From contig JAEILZ010000007.1 in the NCBI GenBank assembly GCA_018873225.1, positions 3,410,001-3,474,000 on the forward strand: a stretch of DNA of 64,000 bases, written 5' to 3'. Shown here one piece after another: positions 54,501 to 64,000 of this stretch (positions within the stretch are counted from its first letter, which is position 1; the number at the start of each line of letters is the position of its first letter). A program made the translations under genes and the position numbers. Under the pieces are notes generated by a model. It did not search any database. It was given only the letters and a program-made list of their open reading frames with translations, and was not told the origin of the DNA. This DNA comes from [Phialemoniopsis] sp. UDSM-2020 (Eukaryota > Ascomycota > Sordariomycetes > Thyridiales > Thyridiaceae).

Positions 54501-57500
54501 CTTCTGAGAGAACACCTGCACCGTCCGGAGCGGCATACTCTCCTTGGGGCGCCAGTACCCGACGCTATCCCGACCATGCCGAGATGGCGCAACTACCTCC
54601 GTCTCAGCGAGATCACCTGGCTGCGAGACCACAACATAGATGGAAAGGTTGTCTTCCCCGCTGCAGGGTACTGTTGCATCGCCCTCGAAGCCGCTGCTCG
54701 CCTTCGGGCTGACCGGCCTGCCATTGCTGCCATGCACCTGAAAGAAGTGACCATCAAGGCACCTTTGACCCTCCAGGAAGACGACGAGGAAGGTATCGAG
54801 ATACTGCTTGAGCTGCACCCGGTGACCACGTCGGCTAAAACTATCTCGGATGAATGGAGCGAGTTCTCTGTTTGCTCTTTCGACCGCACCGGACAGCAGA
54901 CTGAACACTGTACCGGACGCGTGTCTATCGAGTATGGTACTTCCAGGCCGTTGGTCTCTCTGACTGATTATCCCACTAGCGAATCTCTGATCAACCAGTC
55001 AGACAGGCACACTAGCTCACCAGCCTTATACGCGCGTCTCGATTCACTGCATCTCTCCTACGGCCCCCCCTTTGCCCTCTTGAGGGACAATCTGGCTAGC
55101 GGGCCTGGCTTCTCAGTGGGGTCCCTCGAGTTCGACCCTTCGGTATTCACCGAGCATGAGCTAGCGGAGCGAACTATCTTGCATCCTACATTGCTAGACG
55201 CAAGTTTCCACGCTATATTCAGTGCAATTGAGACATTGCTGGAACGGCAGATCACTGATGCTTTCGTTCCGACGTATATGCGCTCCATTGATGTCTCTGG
55301 GAGGTTTGTTGAGCAGGCTGGGAAGGCAGATACGCAACGTTACAGTGTGCAGACACATACGGATCTTCCCAACCAGCGAACTGCAGTCAACCACATCCTC
55401 TTGCACAATGCTCAGAGCGGTGAACTGGCCCTGGAGGCTCGCGGGCTAGAACTCACGGCCCTCGGTACGGATCGAGCTCGAGATCGTACCTTGTTCTTCA
55501 GACAGAGGTGGCAGCCGTCATTTGACCATCTGAGCTCGAGTCAAATGCAAACGTCGTCCTACAGCCTGGAAGAGCTGGTCCGCCTTTACGTCTTTCAGCA
55601 CCCATCTTCCAGGATCTTCATTAACTTGTCCAATCCACGGCAACTGAGCAACTTGATTGCGATCATGACGGTGCCCGGAACCAAGCGACCGCTCTTCAGG
55701 GCCGTTGATGTGGGAAAAGGTTGTGCTGATATTGCCGAGTTGAGAAGCACCTTCGGCCCGGGAGTGAACGAATGTGTGCCGGAAGGGCCTTATGATCTAG
55801 TCATTCTCAATGGGAGGGCAATGAAGTCCCTGAAGTACCCTGCGACCAGTCTCTTGAGCGTCGATGGCACACTCATCACGGAAGAAGCGAACGATTCTTC
55901 GGAACCTGTAGTCAACTCGACTCAGCCCCGTGCATGGGTTATCCGTCGGTCAGAGGTTCACTCAGCGTCATTGACAAATGTCACGGTCATCATGCCGAGT
56001 GCTACAAACAGTGTTTCTGGGGAGGTTCTAGCGAGGCTCAAATCATCCCGCCAGATACACAATCTGGATGTGTATAGCCTGGAGGACGTATCATCGACAG
56101 ATATTGACGACCAGCACATCATCTTTCTCGCTGACCTTGATCACGGCGTCGACTTAGTCAAAGATTGGATTCACATTCGCCACCTACTCACGATGGAAGG
56201 AAAGACAATTGTCTGGGTTACGACCGATGCTACCATAAAGTCCTGCAACCCGGATCATGCCAAGACCCTTGGCCATTTGCGCACCGCGAGGAGCGAGAAC
56301 AGCCAGTCGCGCTTCATTTCCCTCGACATGGAAGCTACCAGCAGCCCTGACTTGATCACACGACGTCTGCTTGAGGTTCTGTACAAGGACAATCAGGAAG
56401 AAGTCTTTGCCGATCGTGACGGGTGCTTACACATCCCCCGTATCGAAGAGGACGTCTCGCTCAACAGGAAGCTGCCAGATGGTACTGGGCGCGAGCCAAG
56501 GCTGGAGAGACTGGGCGACCACGCCAGCCTCGGGCTCAGAATTGGCAAAGTCGGGTTACTTGAAACGCTTCATTTCGTCGACGAGGGCTACGAGACTAAG
56601 CCCCTCGCCGACGAGGATGTGGAGGTCAAGGTCATGGCATCAGCTCTCAACTTTCACGAGTTAGCAGCTGCGATAGGTATTATCCAGGACACCCGCCTTG
56701 GGAGCGAGTGCACCGGGGTGGTCATACGGGTCGGCGCAAAGGTTGACACCCTGAAGCCTGGCGATCGCGTGATAGCCTACCGCCCAGGTCAAGGATCTCA
56801 TATCACTCTGGTCCACCAACCTGCCAGCTCATGTGTACTTATCCCGGATTCGATGTCATTCTCGGAGGCAGCGAGCTTGTCAGCCATCACTACGACGGCA
56901 TATCATGGCCTTGTGAACCTCGCCCGTCTTCAGCCAGGCGAGACGGTTCTGATTCACTCTGCAGCTGGCGGTGTGGGACAGATCGCACTTCAAATCGCCC
57001 AACACATCGGTGCCAAGGTGATAGCCACCGCTTCCACCGGCAAGCGAGCTCTCCTTGAAGAACGATATGGACTGCAAGACGAGCAGATATTCTCATCTCG
57101 CGACGACTCCTTTGTCCGAGGCGTGATGGATGTGACCAAAGGCAGAGGAGTGGACGTCGTCTTGAACAGTCTAGCAGGCCGGCTACTCCACGCTACGTGG
57201 AGCTGCATGGCACAATTCGGGCGCTTCGTCGAGATCGGAAAGCGGGACATACACCAGAACTCCAACCTAGGGATGGAGGAGTTCCGCCGATGTGTATCCT
57301 TCGCTTCCCTGGACCTGATCCTTATGTATGAGAAAGACCGGAAGGCTAGTGAAAAGCTCCTGCGCGATTCCATGCAGCTGGTCTTTGATGGAGTCATCAC
57401 GGCTCCCGACATTGTGGAATATCCATACAGCCAGATTGAACAGGCGTTCCGCCTCATGCAGCTCGGCAAGCACACCGGCAAGATTATTCTTGTCCCAGGA

Positions 57501-60137
57501 GACGACGATCTGGTCCCTGTGGCACCTCCCACGTACGGTAGCACGAGGCTGTTTGATCCCGAAAAGACTTACCTTCTCACCGGCGGCCTCGGCGGTCTCG
57601 GCACAGCAGTCGCTGAGTGGATGTATCTCCGCGGCGCTCGGTCCTTTGCTTCCATGTCACGAAGCGGTGACAACCGGCCAGACGCCAAAGCGACAGTGCA
57701 GTGGCTACGCTCAAAGCGCGCCGAGGTGACTATCATACAGGGGGACGTCGGTGTCCTGGAAGACGTGGAACGAGCCATCACCCAGATCGGACCTTCCTTA
57801 GCCGGCATCTTCCACACGGCTGTTGTCCTGCAGGACGCCATGATCCGCTCTATCACGAGCGACCAGCTCCAAACAGCCATGCATGCTAAGTGCACCGGCG
57901 CGCTGAACCTGCACAAGGCCACGCTCGGCCGAGCCCTCGACTTCTTCGTCTGCTGGTCCTCGGTGTCGGCGATATGCGGGAACAAGGGCCAGGGCGCGTA
58001 CGTGGCGGCCAACGCCTGGATGGACGCGTTCATGCGCTGGAGGCGGGAGCAAGGTCTCGTGGGCATCGCGATGAACGTCGGCGCGCTGCTATCACGCGGT
58101 CTGGCCGCCCAGAGCACGCAGATACGTCAGAGTCTGGAGCGAAACAAGCTCGATATCATCTCGGAGCAGGAATTGATGTTCCTGGTCGAAGAAGCTGTGA
58201 CTATGGGACGAGCAGAAGCAGATGCTGATGGACTAGACTGGCACCAGATCATTGCTGGCATCAACGTGACTGATCCCGATGTTTGGTGGGCTGAACGATC
58301 CGTGTTCAGGACTCTCTATGCCAATAGAGAGTACGGACTTGCTCCTTCGGTCGGCGGGTCTAGCAAAAATCTGTCTACGCAGCTTGCCAGCTCCACAGAT
58401 GAGGCGGGAAGAGTCGAAGTTCTACTCGCTGTATTCATCGAAAAAGTTGCCAAGGTGCTCGGCACCCCAGTCGAATCGATCATACCATCTAACCCGCTGT
58501 CGTTCTATGGTCTGGACTCCATCGTCGCTGTCGAATTTCGAAAGTGGTTCAAGGAGACAGTAGACGTTGATCTACCATTATTTGACATGATGGGCGCCAA
58601 GTCGATACAGACTCTAGTCTCTAAAGTTATCACCTCGATGCCAGTGATACACACCAAATCTGGAGAAACAGTTCAGCGGACCGCATCACAACATTCCGAA
58701 GATGCCAGCCGTGGAGCAAGGAATGGCTTGCCAGCCAAGTCCGAGAGAATACCGAAGGCAAAGCTTGCAGTCAACTATCCCACGTCAACATACCAGGCTA
58801 GGATGTGGTTCCTTGATAATCAGTCACATGACAAGTCACGGATGAATCTCACCTCGGTCTTCGAGCTGAATGGCAACCCCTCGGAGACTGCATTGAAGCA
58901 GTCCTTTGAAGAACTCGTCAGGCGCCATGGTGTCCTCAGCTCGTCGTTTGGAGAGAAGAACGGTTCGACTTTGACACAACGGAGACATGATGAACCTGAA
59001 TCAGGTGTCAACCTTGTCTTCAGAGACCTGCCAGCCAATGGCCCAAACCTCGAGGCCGTTGTCGACTATCTGAACAACGAAGAGTTTGCCATCGAAAACG
59101 GAGACCTTGGTTCTGCGACTTTAATCAAGGTCTCCAAAAGGCAACATGTTCTGGTGCTCGTGTTTCATCACATATGCTTCGATAGAGTGAGTCTGCTTAA
59201 GTTCATTGACGATTGGATGGAACTGTACGATGCTGTCGCCTTGGGTCGTGGCGTCGACACTGTGTCGTCACCAAAGATATCCTACGTCGACTTTGCCGTC
59301 TGGCACAACCAACAGCTGGCCTCACCATCTGTGCAAGCAGACTTGGACTTTTGGAAGTTGGTTCTGAAGGGAGCTCAGAGGGACTCTACCCTTCTCCCAT
59401 TCGCCAAGACAACCAGGCCTGCCATTCTGGCACCAGAGCGAAACATTGTCGAGGCATCCGTCCAGCCAGCATTGCTCACTCGAATGAAACGTATCTGCTC
59501 GCAGGCCAGCGTGACGCCATTTCAGTTTGTTCTGACGGCCTTCACCTCGATCCTCGCGAGATACACCGGTGATGACGACATCGTTATTCTGATTGTTCAA
59601 GGGAACAGGCCTCATGCCGACGTGGAGCACATGATTGGGTGCTTTACCAATGTGCTTCCTATTCGTGCTATGAGAAGTGCGAATGGGCACACATTTGAAG
59701 ATGTGATGGCCATCATTTCCAAGATCACCTTGGATGCAATGTCCCACGATCGGGTTGCGTACGAGGACATAGTCGGCGCGATAGGGAGGCCTCAACGGCC
59801 GGGCTACATGCCCATCGGAAATGTGTGTATCAACTACCAGTCTTATGGAGTTCCTATGACATACAAGAATGCCGACTTTGAGCTCACGACGAAAGAGCTA
59901 CGGAACATTCCGAGCCCGTGCGAGTTATCGCTGGAGGTGGTGGAGAGCAAGAACGGAGGACTGTCATTGATGTTGGAATATGCAACGGCTCTGTATGATA
60001 CGGCAGACATGGACTCATTCCTTGAGGCACTTCTTACTTTCATGACCTCTGCAGTCAAGGACCATCGTCAAACTGTAGAGGAGATCGGCATCGTGGGCAC
60101 AGGCTCGAGTGACAATCTGAGCAATGGTGGTAAATAG
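51593..60137 (+). CDS. highly reducing polyketide synthase with terminal condensation domain
   Basis: Four exons: 51593-51763, 51822-52577, 52633-52762 and 52825-60137, giving 2789 aa. KS (about 1-430): Cys176 in DTACSSS, His311 in HGTGT, and KSNIGH. AT (532-845): Ser628 in GHSSGE. DH (923-1228): His955 in [11 protein letters not shown], with Asp1144 in LLDASFH. The 1229-1590 region has no SAM motif, so no C-methyltransferase is recognised. ER (1592-1908): [11 protein letters not shown] (1934-2140): TGGLGGLG and YVAAN. ACP (2218-2291): phosphopantetheine Ser2251 in GLDSI. C (2335-2770): HHICFD at 2467-2472, followed by Arg in place of the usual Gly. It makes a reduced polyketide chain from malonyl units in the cytosol; the C domain may off-load it to an amine or alcohol, as in lovastatin-type synthases. 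Confidence 0.95.
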
Positions 60138-60251
60138 CAAGGACACATATAGACAAGAATATGGTGCAGTACGGCAGATTGGTATATCGCTATTTGAGAT
60201 GGCTGCAGATAAATGGCTAATGTTCTTCGAAAATCAAGTCGCTTTTGTATA

Positions 60252-61355
60252 TCACTCCTTCACGTACTCGGGCATCGCCTCGAGGAACTCCAAGCTCTTG
60301 TGGTCGTCGATGGCAGTGCAGTGCCGCACTGACATGGTATCGACGCGCTCGCGTGTCTGCATGATGGGCGGCGTCAACGTCCAGGCGAAGCCATGGAGCT
60401 GCTGCTTGCGGTACTCGTCCCAGACCTCCTCGCGCGTGAACTTGGGCCCACCAGCCTTGTGTAGCTCGTCCAGGTAGTGCTGGTACAACTCGACCTCGTT
60501 GGCCCGGCGGTCCTCGACGGTTAGGCACCCAGTGATGAAATAGGCGATGTCGTGGATGGCCGAGCCAAAGTGCACGCCCTGCCAGTCGAGGAAGCCCGGC
60601 TCGTCGGCGGCGGTGATGAAGGTGTTGCCGATGTGCGAGTCGCCGTGCAGAAGGCAGGCCAGGCGGGTGTCGCCCGTCGACCAGAGCGTCTTGAAGGCGG
60701 CGACGATACGCTTGCGGTCGGCCTGGTGCTCCGGCACGGGGGGCCGCTCGTCGCCCTTGAAGCGCGAGTCCCAGGCGGGCTCGCTCAGCATGGAGGAGAT
60801 GACGTCGCGCAGGGAAAAGGCGGTCGACAGGTACGGGTAGTCCTTGGGCTTCTTGCCCCAGGTGCGGGCGTGCAGCTGGGCGAGCTGCTCGACGCCGGCC
60901 CGCACGCGCTGAACGGGCCAGGCCTTGACGGGGTCGCCAAAGGTGTGGCCGTTGGCGCTGAGGTCCTCGAGGACGACGATGCCCTGGCCGCTGGCGAGGT
61001 TGACGCCGTTGAACCAGCTCTTGGGCAGCCGCATGTTGGTCTGCGGGGCGATGTAGTGGTAGAACTCGGCCTCGAGCTGGTAGACGGCGAACAGCGAGGG
61101 ATGGAGCTTGAGGAGGTCTGGGTTGAAGCCGCCCTTGACGCACACCCGCTTCGGGGCGTCAACGCTGGCATCCTCGTACGTGAGCTCGACGAGGATCTTG
61201 GAGGCAGTGCCGTGCATGGCCTCGACCACCGAGGCGGTCTTGACCTTCTGGCCTAGGATCTTGGAGAACCATTCTGGCGTTAGTTCGTCGACGGTGAGAG
61301 GGAGAGGATCGTCAGAACGAAGCTCGGTCTTGGTAGATGTGGCGGGAGTAGACAT
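60252..61355 (-). CDS. phosphotransferase (APH/choline-kinase-like family)
   Basis: Single-exon gene of 367 aa. The N lobe has an ATP-lysine candidate in VCVKGGF (Lys74). The catalytic loop HGDSHIGN is at 237-244 and the metal-binding GFLDWQG at 254-260; the usual APH motifs are HGDxxxxN and DxD/DWQ. Such fungal proteins phosphorylate small hydroxylated or amino compounds, though many have unknown substrates. Convergent with the PKS and only 114 nt away, it may be a tailoring or self-protection enzyme of the cluster (inference). The start at MSTPATSTKTELR is the first ATG of the frame. Confidence 0.85.
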   Translation of the reverse strand: MSTPATSTKTELRSDDPLPLTVDELTPEWFSKILGQKVKTASVVEAMHGTASKILVELTYEDASVDAPKRVCVKGGFNPDLLKLHPSLFAVYQLEAEFYHYIAPQTNMRLPKSWFNGVNLASGQGIVVLEDLSANGHTFGDPVKAWPVQRVRAGVEQLAQLHARTWGKKPKDYPYLSTAFSLRDVISSMLSEPAWDSRFKGDERPPVPEHQADRKRIVAAFKTLWSTGDTRLACLLHGDSHIGNTFITAADEPGFLDWQGVHFGSAIHDIAYFITGCLTVEDRRANEVELYQHYLDELHKAGGPKFTREEVWDEYRKQQLHGFAWTLTPPIMQTRERVDTMSVRHCTAIDDHKSLEFLEAMPEYVKE

Positions 61356-62347
61356 AATGATTTGGTATGAGATGGGTTTCTTGGTATGGAATGGTATGGT
61401 TTCTCGGACTTGGGAAGCTCGTAGATGATGCTATATTTCCGAGACCGGATGTATCCAGCGCTACTCATCTAGATAACAAGCAGTGCACGAGGGGTCGAAG
61501 CTCTAGCAGCACAACACCGAGGCAACCCGACCATACTCTCACCGATTCTTGATCACCCCTCCTTTGCAATTTCCACCGAGTGTAGTTAGACCAAACCAAA
61601 ATGGAAAACGAGCGGCGTGAGGTCTGGGCCAGGGCTGTCTAGTGGACGGGTAGCTGCTACTTACGTAGAGACCGAACGTTGAAGAGCGAGAAGTGGGACA
61701 TTTTGCCCATTTGTTTGGACCAGGACAGGGTCTCGTTTTTGTTCGGCGCAAATTTTGACACTGTCAACCCCGGCACTCACATGCGTCTTCACTAGTTCCC
61801 TGCAGGGCCGAGAGGCCAATGCAGGAACCCCTGCTTAGTCGAGACGAACGCGTAATATTTTAGCAGTTTAAGTAGGTCAAGTCCCACTGTCGACTGACAG
61901 CCGACCGACCGGAGCGCCCTAAAAAGCTCCGCAAATGTCGAGCTGAATATTGGAAAGGGTTCGTCCCGGGCACGTCAACAGAAGACGTTGTGCAAGCCGG
62001 GCAATTTGTGCAACACAAAGAGTCACCAAGACATTTTAGCTGCTTCCCGATTCATTGTTAGGGACTTGGCAACCCGAGAGAATAACTAGCACAAAAATAG
62101 ATTCTGGACTCGAACCTTTCCCTTTCAACAATGATCAGGTCTAGTAAGCCCCTTTTAAGCAAACACCATGCCTGTTTTGCCCAAGTAAGATATCTGATAC
62201 TCTAGACTCCTCTTCTCCAAGAAAGCGCCCGCGAGAGTGTCGATCTCAATACCATTAGTTCCAAGTCTATTAATGCAACGGTGCTGCTAATACCATACCA
62301 GTTTAGCACCAAAGTTTCCCAAACGCATGTCCATTAACCGTTCAAGT
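61356..62347. other. intergenic region, phosphotransferase promoter and P450 3' flank
   Basis: About 1 kb between two minus-strand genes. No gene is supported. The segment next to 61356 should hold the phosphotransferase promoter. Confidence 0.5.
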
Positions 62348-64000
62348 CTAAGCAGTCCACACACGCTTTTTCAAGATCACCTTCATGTCCTCCGTTGGCT
62401 TCTTCACGCCAGTACCCGGTAACGTGGGCGGGAGTTTCCAGGCCGCACCACCCGCGGGCTCCATGTCCCACAGGGTGACGATGGCGGCACCGATAGCCAG
62501 GATCTCCTTCTCGGCAAAAGTACGCCCCTTGCAGATCCCTGTCCCCAGACCCCAGGGCTTCAATTTGCCGTAACGGGCAATCCTCCGCCCAGATTCGTCC
62601 TCTTCGATGAAACGGGCCGGGTCAAACTTAGCGGGGTCCGGGTACAGATCCGCATCCAGCTGCATGACGGCGTGCGGCGCAGACAGCCAGGTACCAGCTT
62701 TGAGCTCGTGCTTCTGGCCCGCAGCATTCAGGGTCATGGGCTTGTTTAGATAACGAATCGAGGTCGGCTCGCTAGTTAGGCGGAAGGTCTCAAAGAGGGC
62801 CGACTTGAGCAGAGGGCAGTCGCGAGATAGTCCTGCTGGGTCGTACGAGGTGATCTCTGGCTCCTGGCCCGACTTGGAGGCAGACAATTGCACGAAGGGT
62901 GCGACCTCCTTACGAATGCTGTCCAGGAGACCGGGCGTCGAGTAGATGTACCCAATGAACCAGAAGAGCAGCGGCTGCGTGTTGCCGTTCTGAGCCCAGA
63001 AGATTCCCAGGTCTGACTGACCTCGGTGGCGAACGGAGAAGCCGTGCTCAGTGTAGACCTTGTTACGCTCCAGCGCCACGGTGCTTACGTCCGACATGTC
63101 GGCGTCAAAGTCGACTCGCTCACCGTTCTGGTATTGTGAGATGCGGCGGTACAGACCCTCTAGCTCGTTGTGCATGCGGGCCCGGGCCGCCACGCCCTCC
63201 CGTAGCCCCTTGAAGGGTGCCCACTTAGGAATGCCGATGATCAATAGCGGGAAAGCTTCGTTATCAAATGCCCATAGATCATCCAGGATAGTGGTGTACC
63301 TCTCCAGAAAGTCCGAACCGTAGAGCAGCGGGATGGCAATGCAGGCGCCAAAGTCGCGGAGAAGCTTTGCGAGACTCACTTCGACCGACTTGTCGTCCAC
63401 GACGCGCCGCAGTGCGGAGACCTCCCACTTCTGGAGCTTAGGGCTGTCACCAAAGCTTACGAGGTTCGCAATCTTGGCCGGCACGTCGGCGCTGAGAATG
63501 GCAGCCGTGGAGGCCGCGTCGTTGACAAAGAGGCGCTCGACGGCCACGTACAGACCCTTGGCAGACGCATTGGCCTTATCGAACAGCTCGTCCGTAGCAT
63601 CCATGCCAAAGACGCGTGTGGTCATGGTCCAGTCGCGCATGTGGCCGCTAAGCGAGGACGACGACGCCGCGAAGAAGCGGTCCTGGCCTTTGATGTCGAG
63701 CAGGATGCTGTGCTTCGACGTGACGCCGAACAGGGCGCCGGTGTGACGCCGGATGGTCGAGCTGAAACGGGCGGGGTCAACAGTGGGTTTCCGGGACGGT
63801 ACACGGATGGCGAGGGGACTTACCAGAGCCGGAGGCCGAAGCCACCGGAGCCGACGAGGGCGCTGGTCAAGGCGATTTCAATGGGGAGCCATGTGGGCAG
63901 CAGCACCTGCTTCGACGTCTTCCCGAAGACAGCATTGAGCAGCAGGACACTGGCGATCACGACCACTGCAGCCGACGCGTAGGGGTGACTGCTTGCCCTC
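62348..64000 (-). CDS. cytochrome P450 (CYP7/CYP8-like), 5' end cut by window
   Basis: Two visible exons on the minus strand: 63824-64000 (open at the window edge) and 62348-63761, separated by a GT-AG intron of 62 nt. The first encodes a membrane anchor (SAAVVVIASVLLLNAVFG) and a hinge. The I-helix block is WAQNGNTQPLLFW, ExxR is FETFR, and the haem-thiolate loop is WGLGTGICKGR, with Trp in place of the usual Phe. The look resembles fungal P450s related to prostacyclin synthase and sterol 7-alpha-hydroxylase (CYP8/CYP7). It is ER-anchored and needs a P450 reductase. It is a probable tailoring oxidase of the PKS product. The start codon lies beyond base 64000. Confidence 0.88.

Noticed and set aside
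51593..60137. Calling the PKS a full PKS-NRPS hybrid
   Set aside because: The protein stops soon after the condensation domain; no adenylation, thiolation or release domain follows, and the next gene is on the other strand.
60217..61143. 308-codon minus-strand frame
   Set aside because: A +1 frame of the phosphotransferase gene, Arg/Pro-rich, with no motifs.

Overview
The window is nuclear DNA of a filamentous ascomycete, most like a plant-associated Sordariomycete; that placement is inference. The grounds are many 50-65 nt GT-AG introns with CT(A/G)AC-type branch points, GC-rich third codon positions, and families typical of these fungi: a HET-domain protein, a Zn2Cys6 regulator, an NLP, S28 peptidase, an MFS permease of the Dal5/TNA1 type and a highly reducing PKS. 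No rRNA, tRNA, CRISPR or transposase could be supported.

Layout. 0.9-11.7 kb: small-molecule and redox enzymes (PNPOx-like flavoprotein, GST, DUF2196/YwbE-like protein with a zinc finger, small secreted glycoprotein, ABM monooxygenase-like protein, NmrA-like reductase, flavin monooxygenase, TDP2-like phosphodiesterase). 12.8-24.1 kb: an F-box-like protein, a secreted necrosis-inducing NLP with a GC-AG intron, an epoxide hydrolase, a long gene-poor stretch (17.6-20.15 kb), a TmpA-like membrane protein and a secreted S28 peptidase. 25.1-27.0 kb: two unknown genes, one with a repeat-derived C terminus. 27.6-36.7 kb: MFS permease, PLP aminotransferase, an isocitrate-lyase-like protein that has lost the catalytic cysteine, and a Zn2Cys6 regulator; together they look like a small catabolic or specialised gene group. 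37.2-40.1 kb: complex I subunit NDUFB7 and a HET protein. 42.2-47.0 kb: a divergent pair of secreted carbohydrate-active proteins (sialidase-like propeller and pectate-lyase-like beta-helix). 47.4-50.7 kb: an unknown protein and a vacuolar TRP (YVC1-type) channel. 51.6-64 kb: a biosynthetic region with a 2789-aa PKS (KS-AT-DH-ER-KR-ACP-C), a phosphotransferase and a cytochrome P450 cut by the window edge.

How genes may work together. The PKS carries a terminal NRPS-type condensation domain, as lovastatin-type synthases do, but keeps an apparently intact ER and lacks a recognisable C-methyltransferase. The neighbouring P450 and phosphotransferase are plausible tailoring or self-protection enzymes, and the cluster very likely continues beyond base 64000. 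The 27.6-36.7 kb group pairs import, transamination and a C-C-lyase-fold enzyme with a regulator. Gene models were built by hand from reading frames and splice signals. Every multi-exon model given here keeps an open frame throughout, but none has been checked against transcripts.
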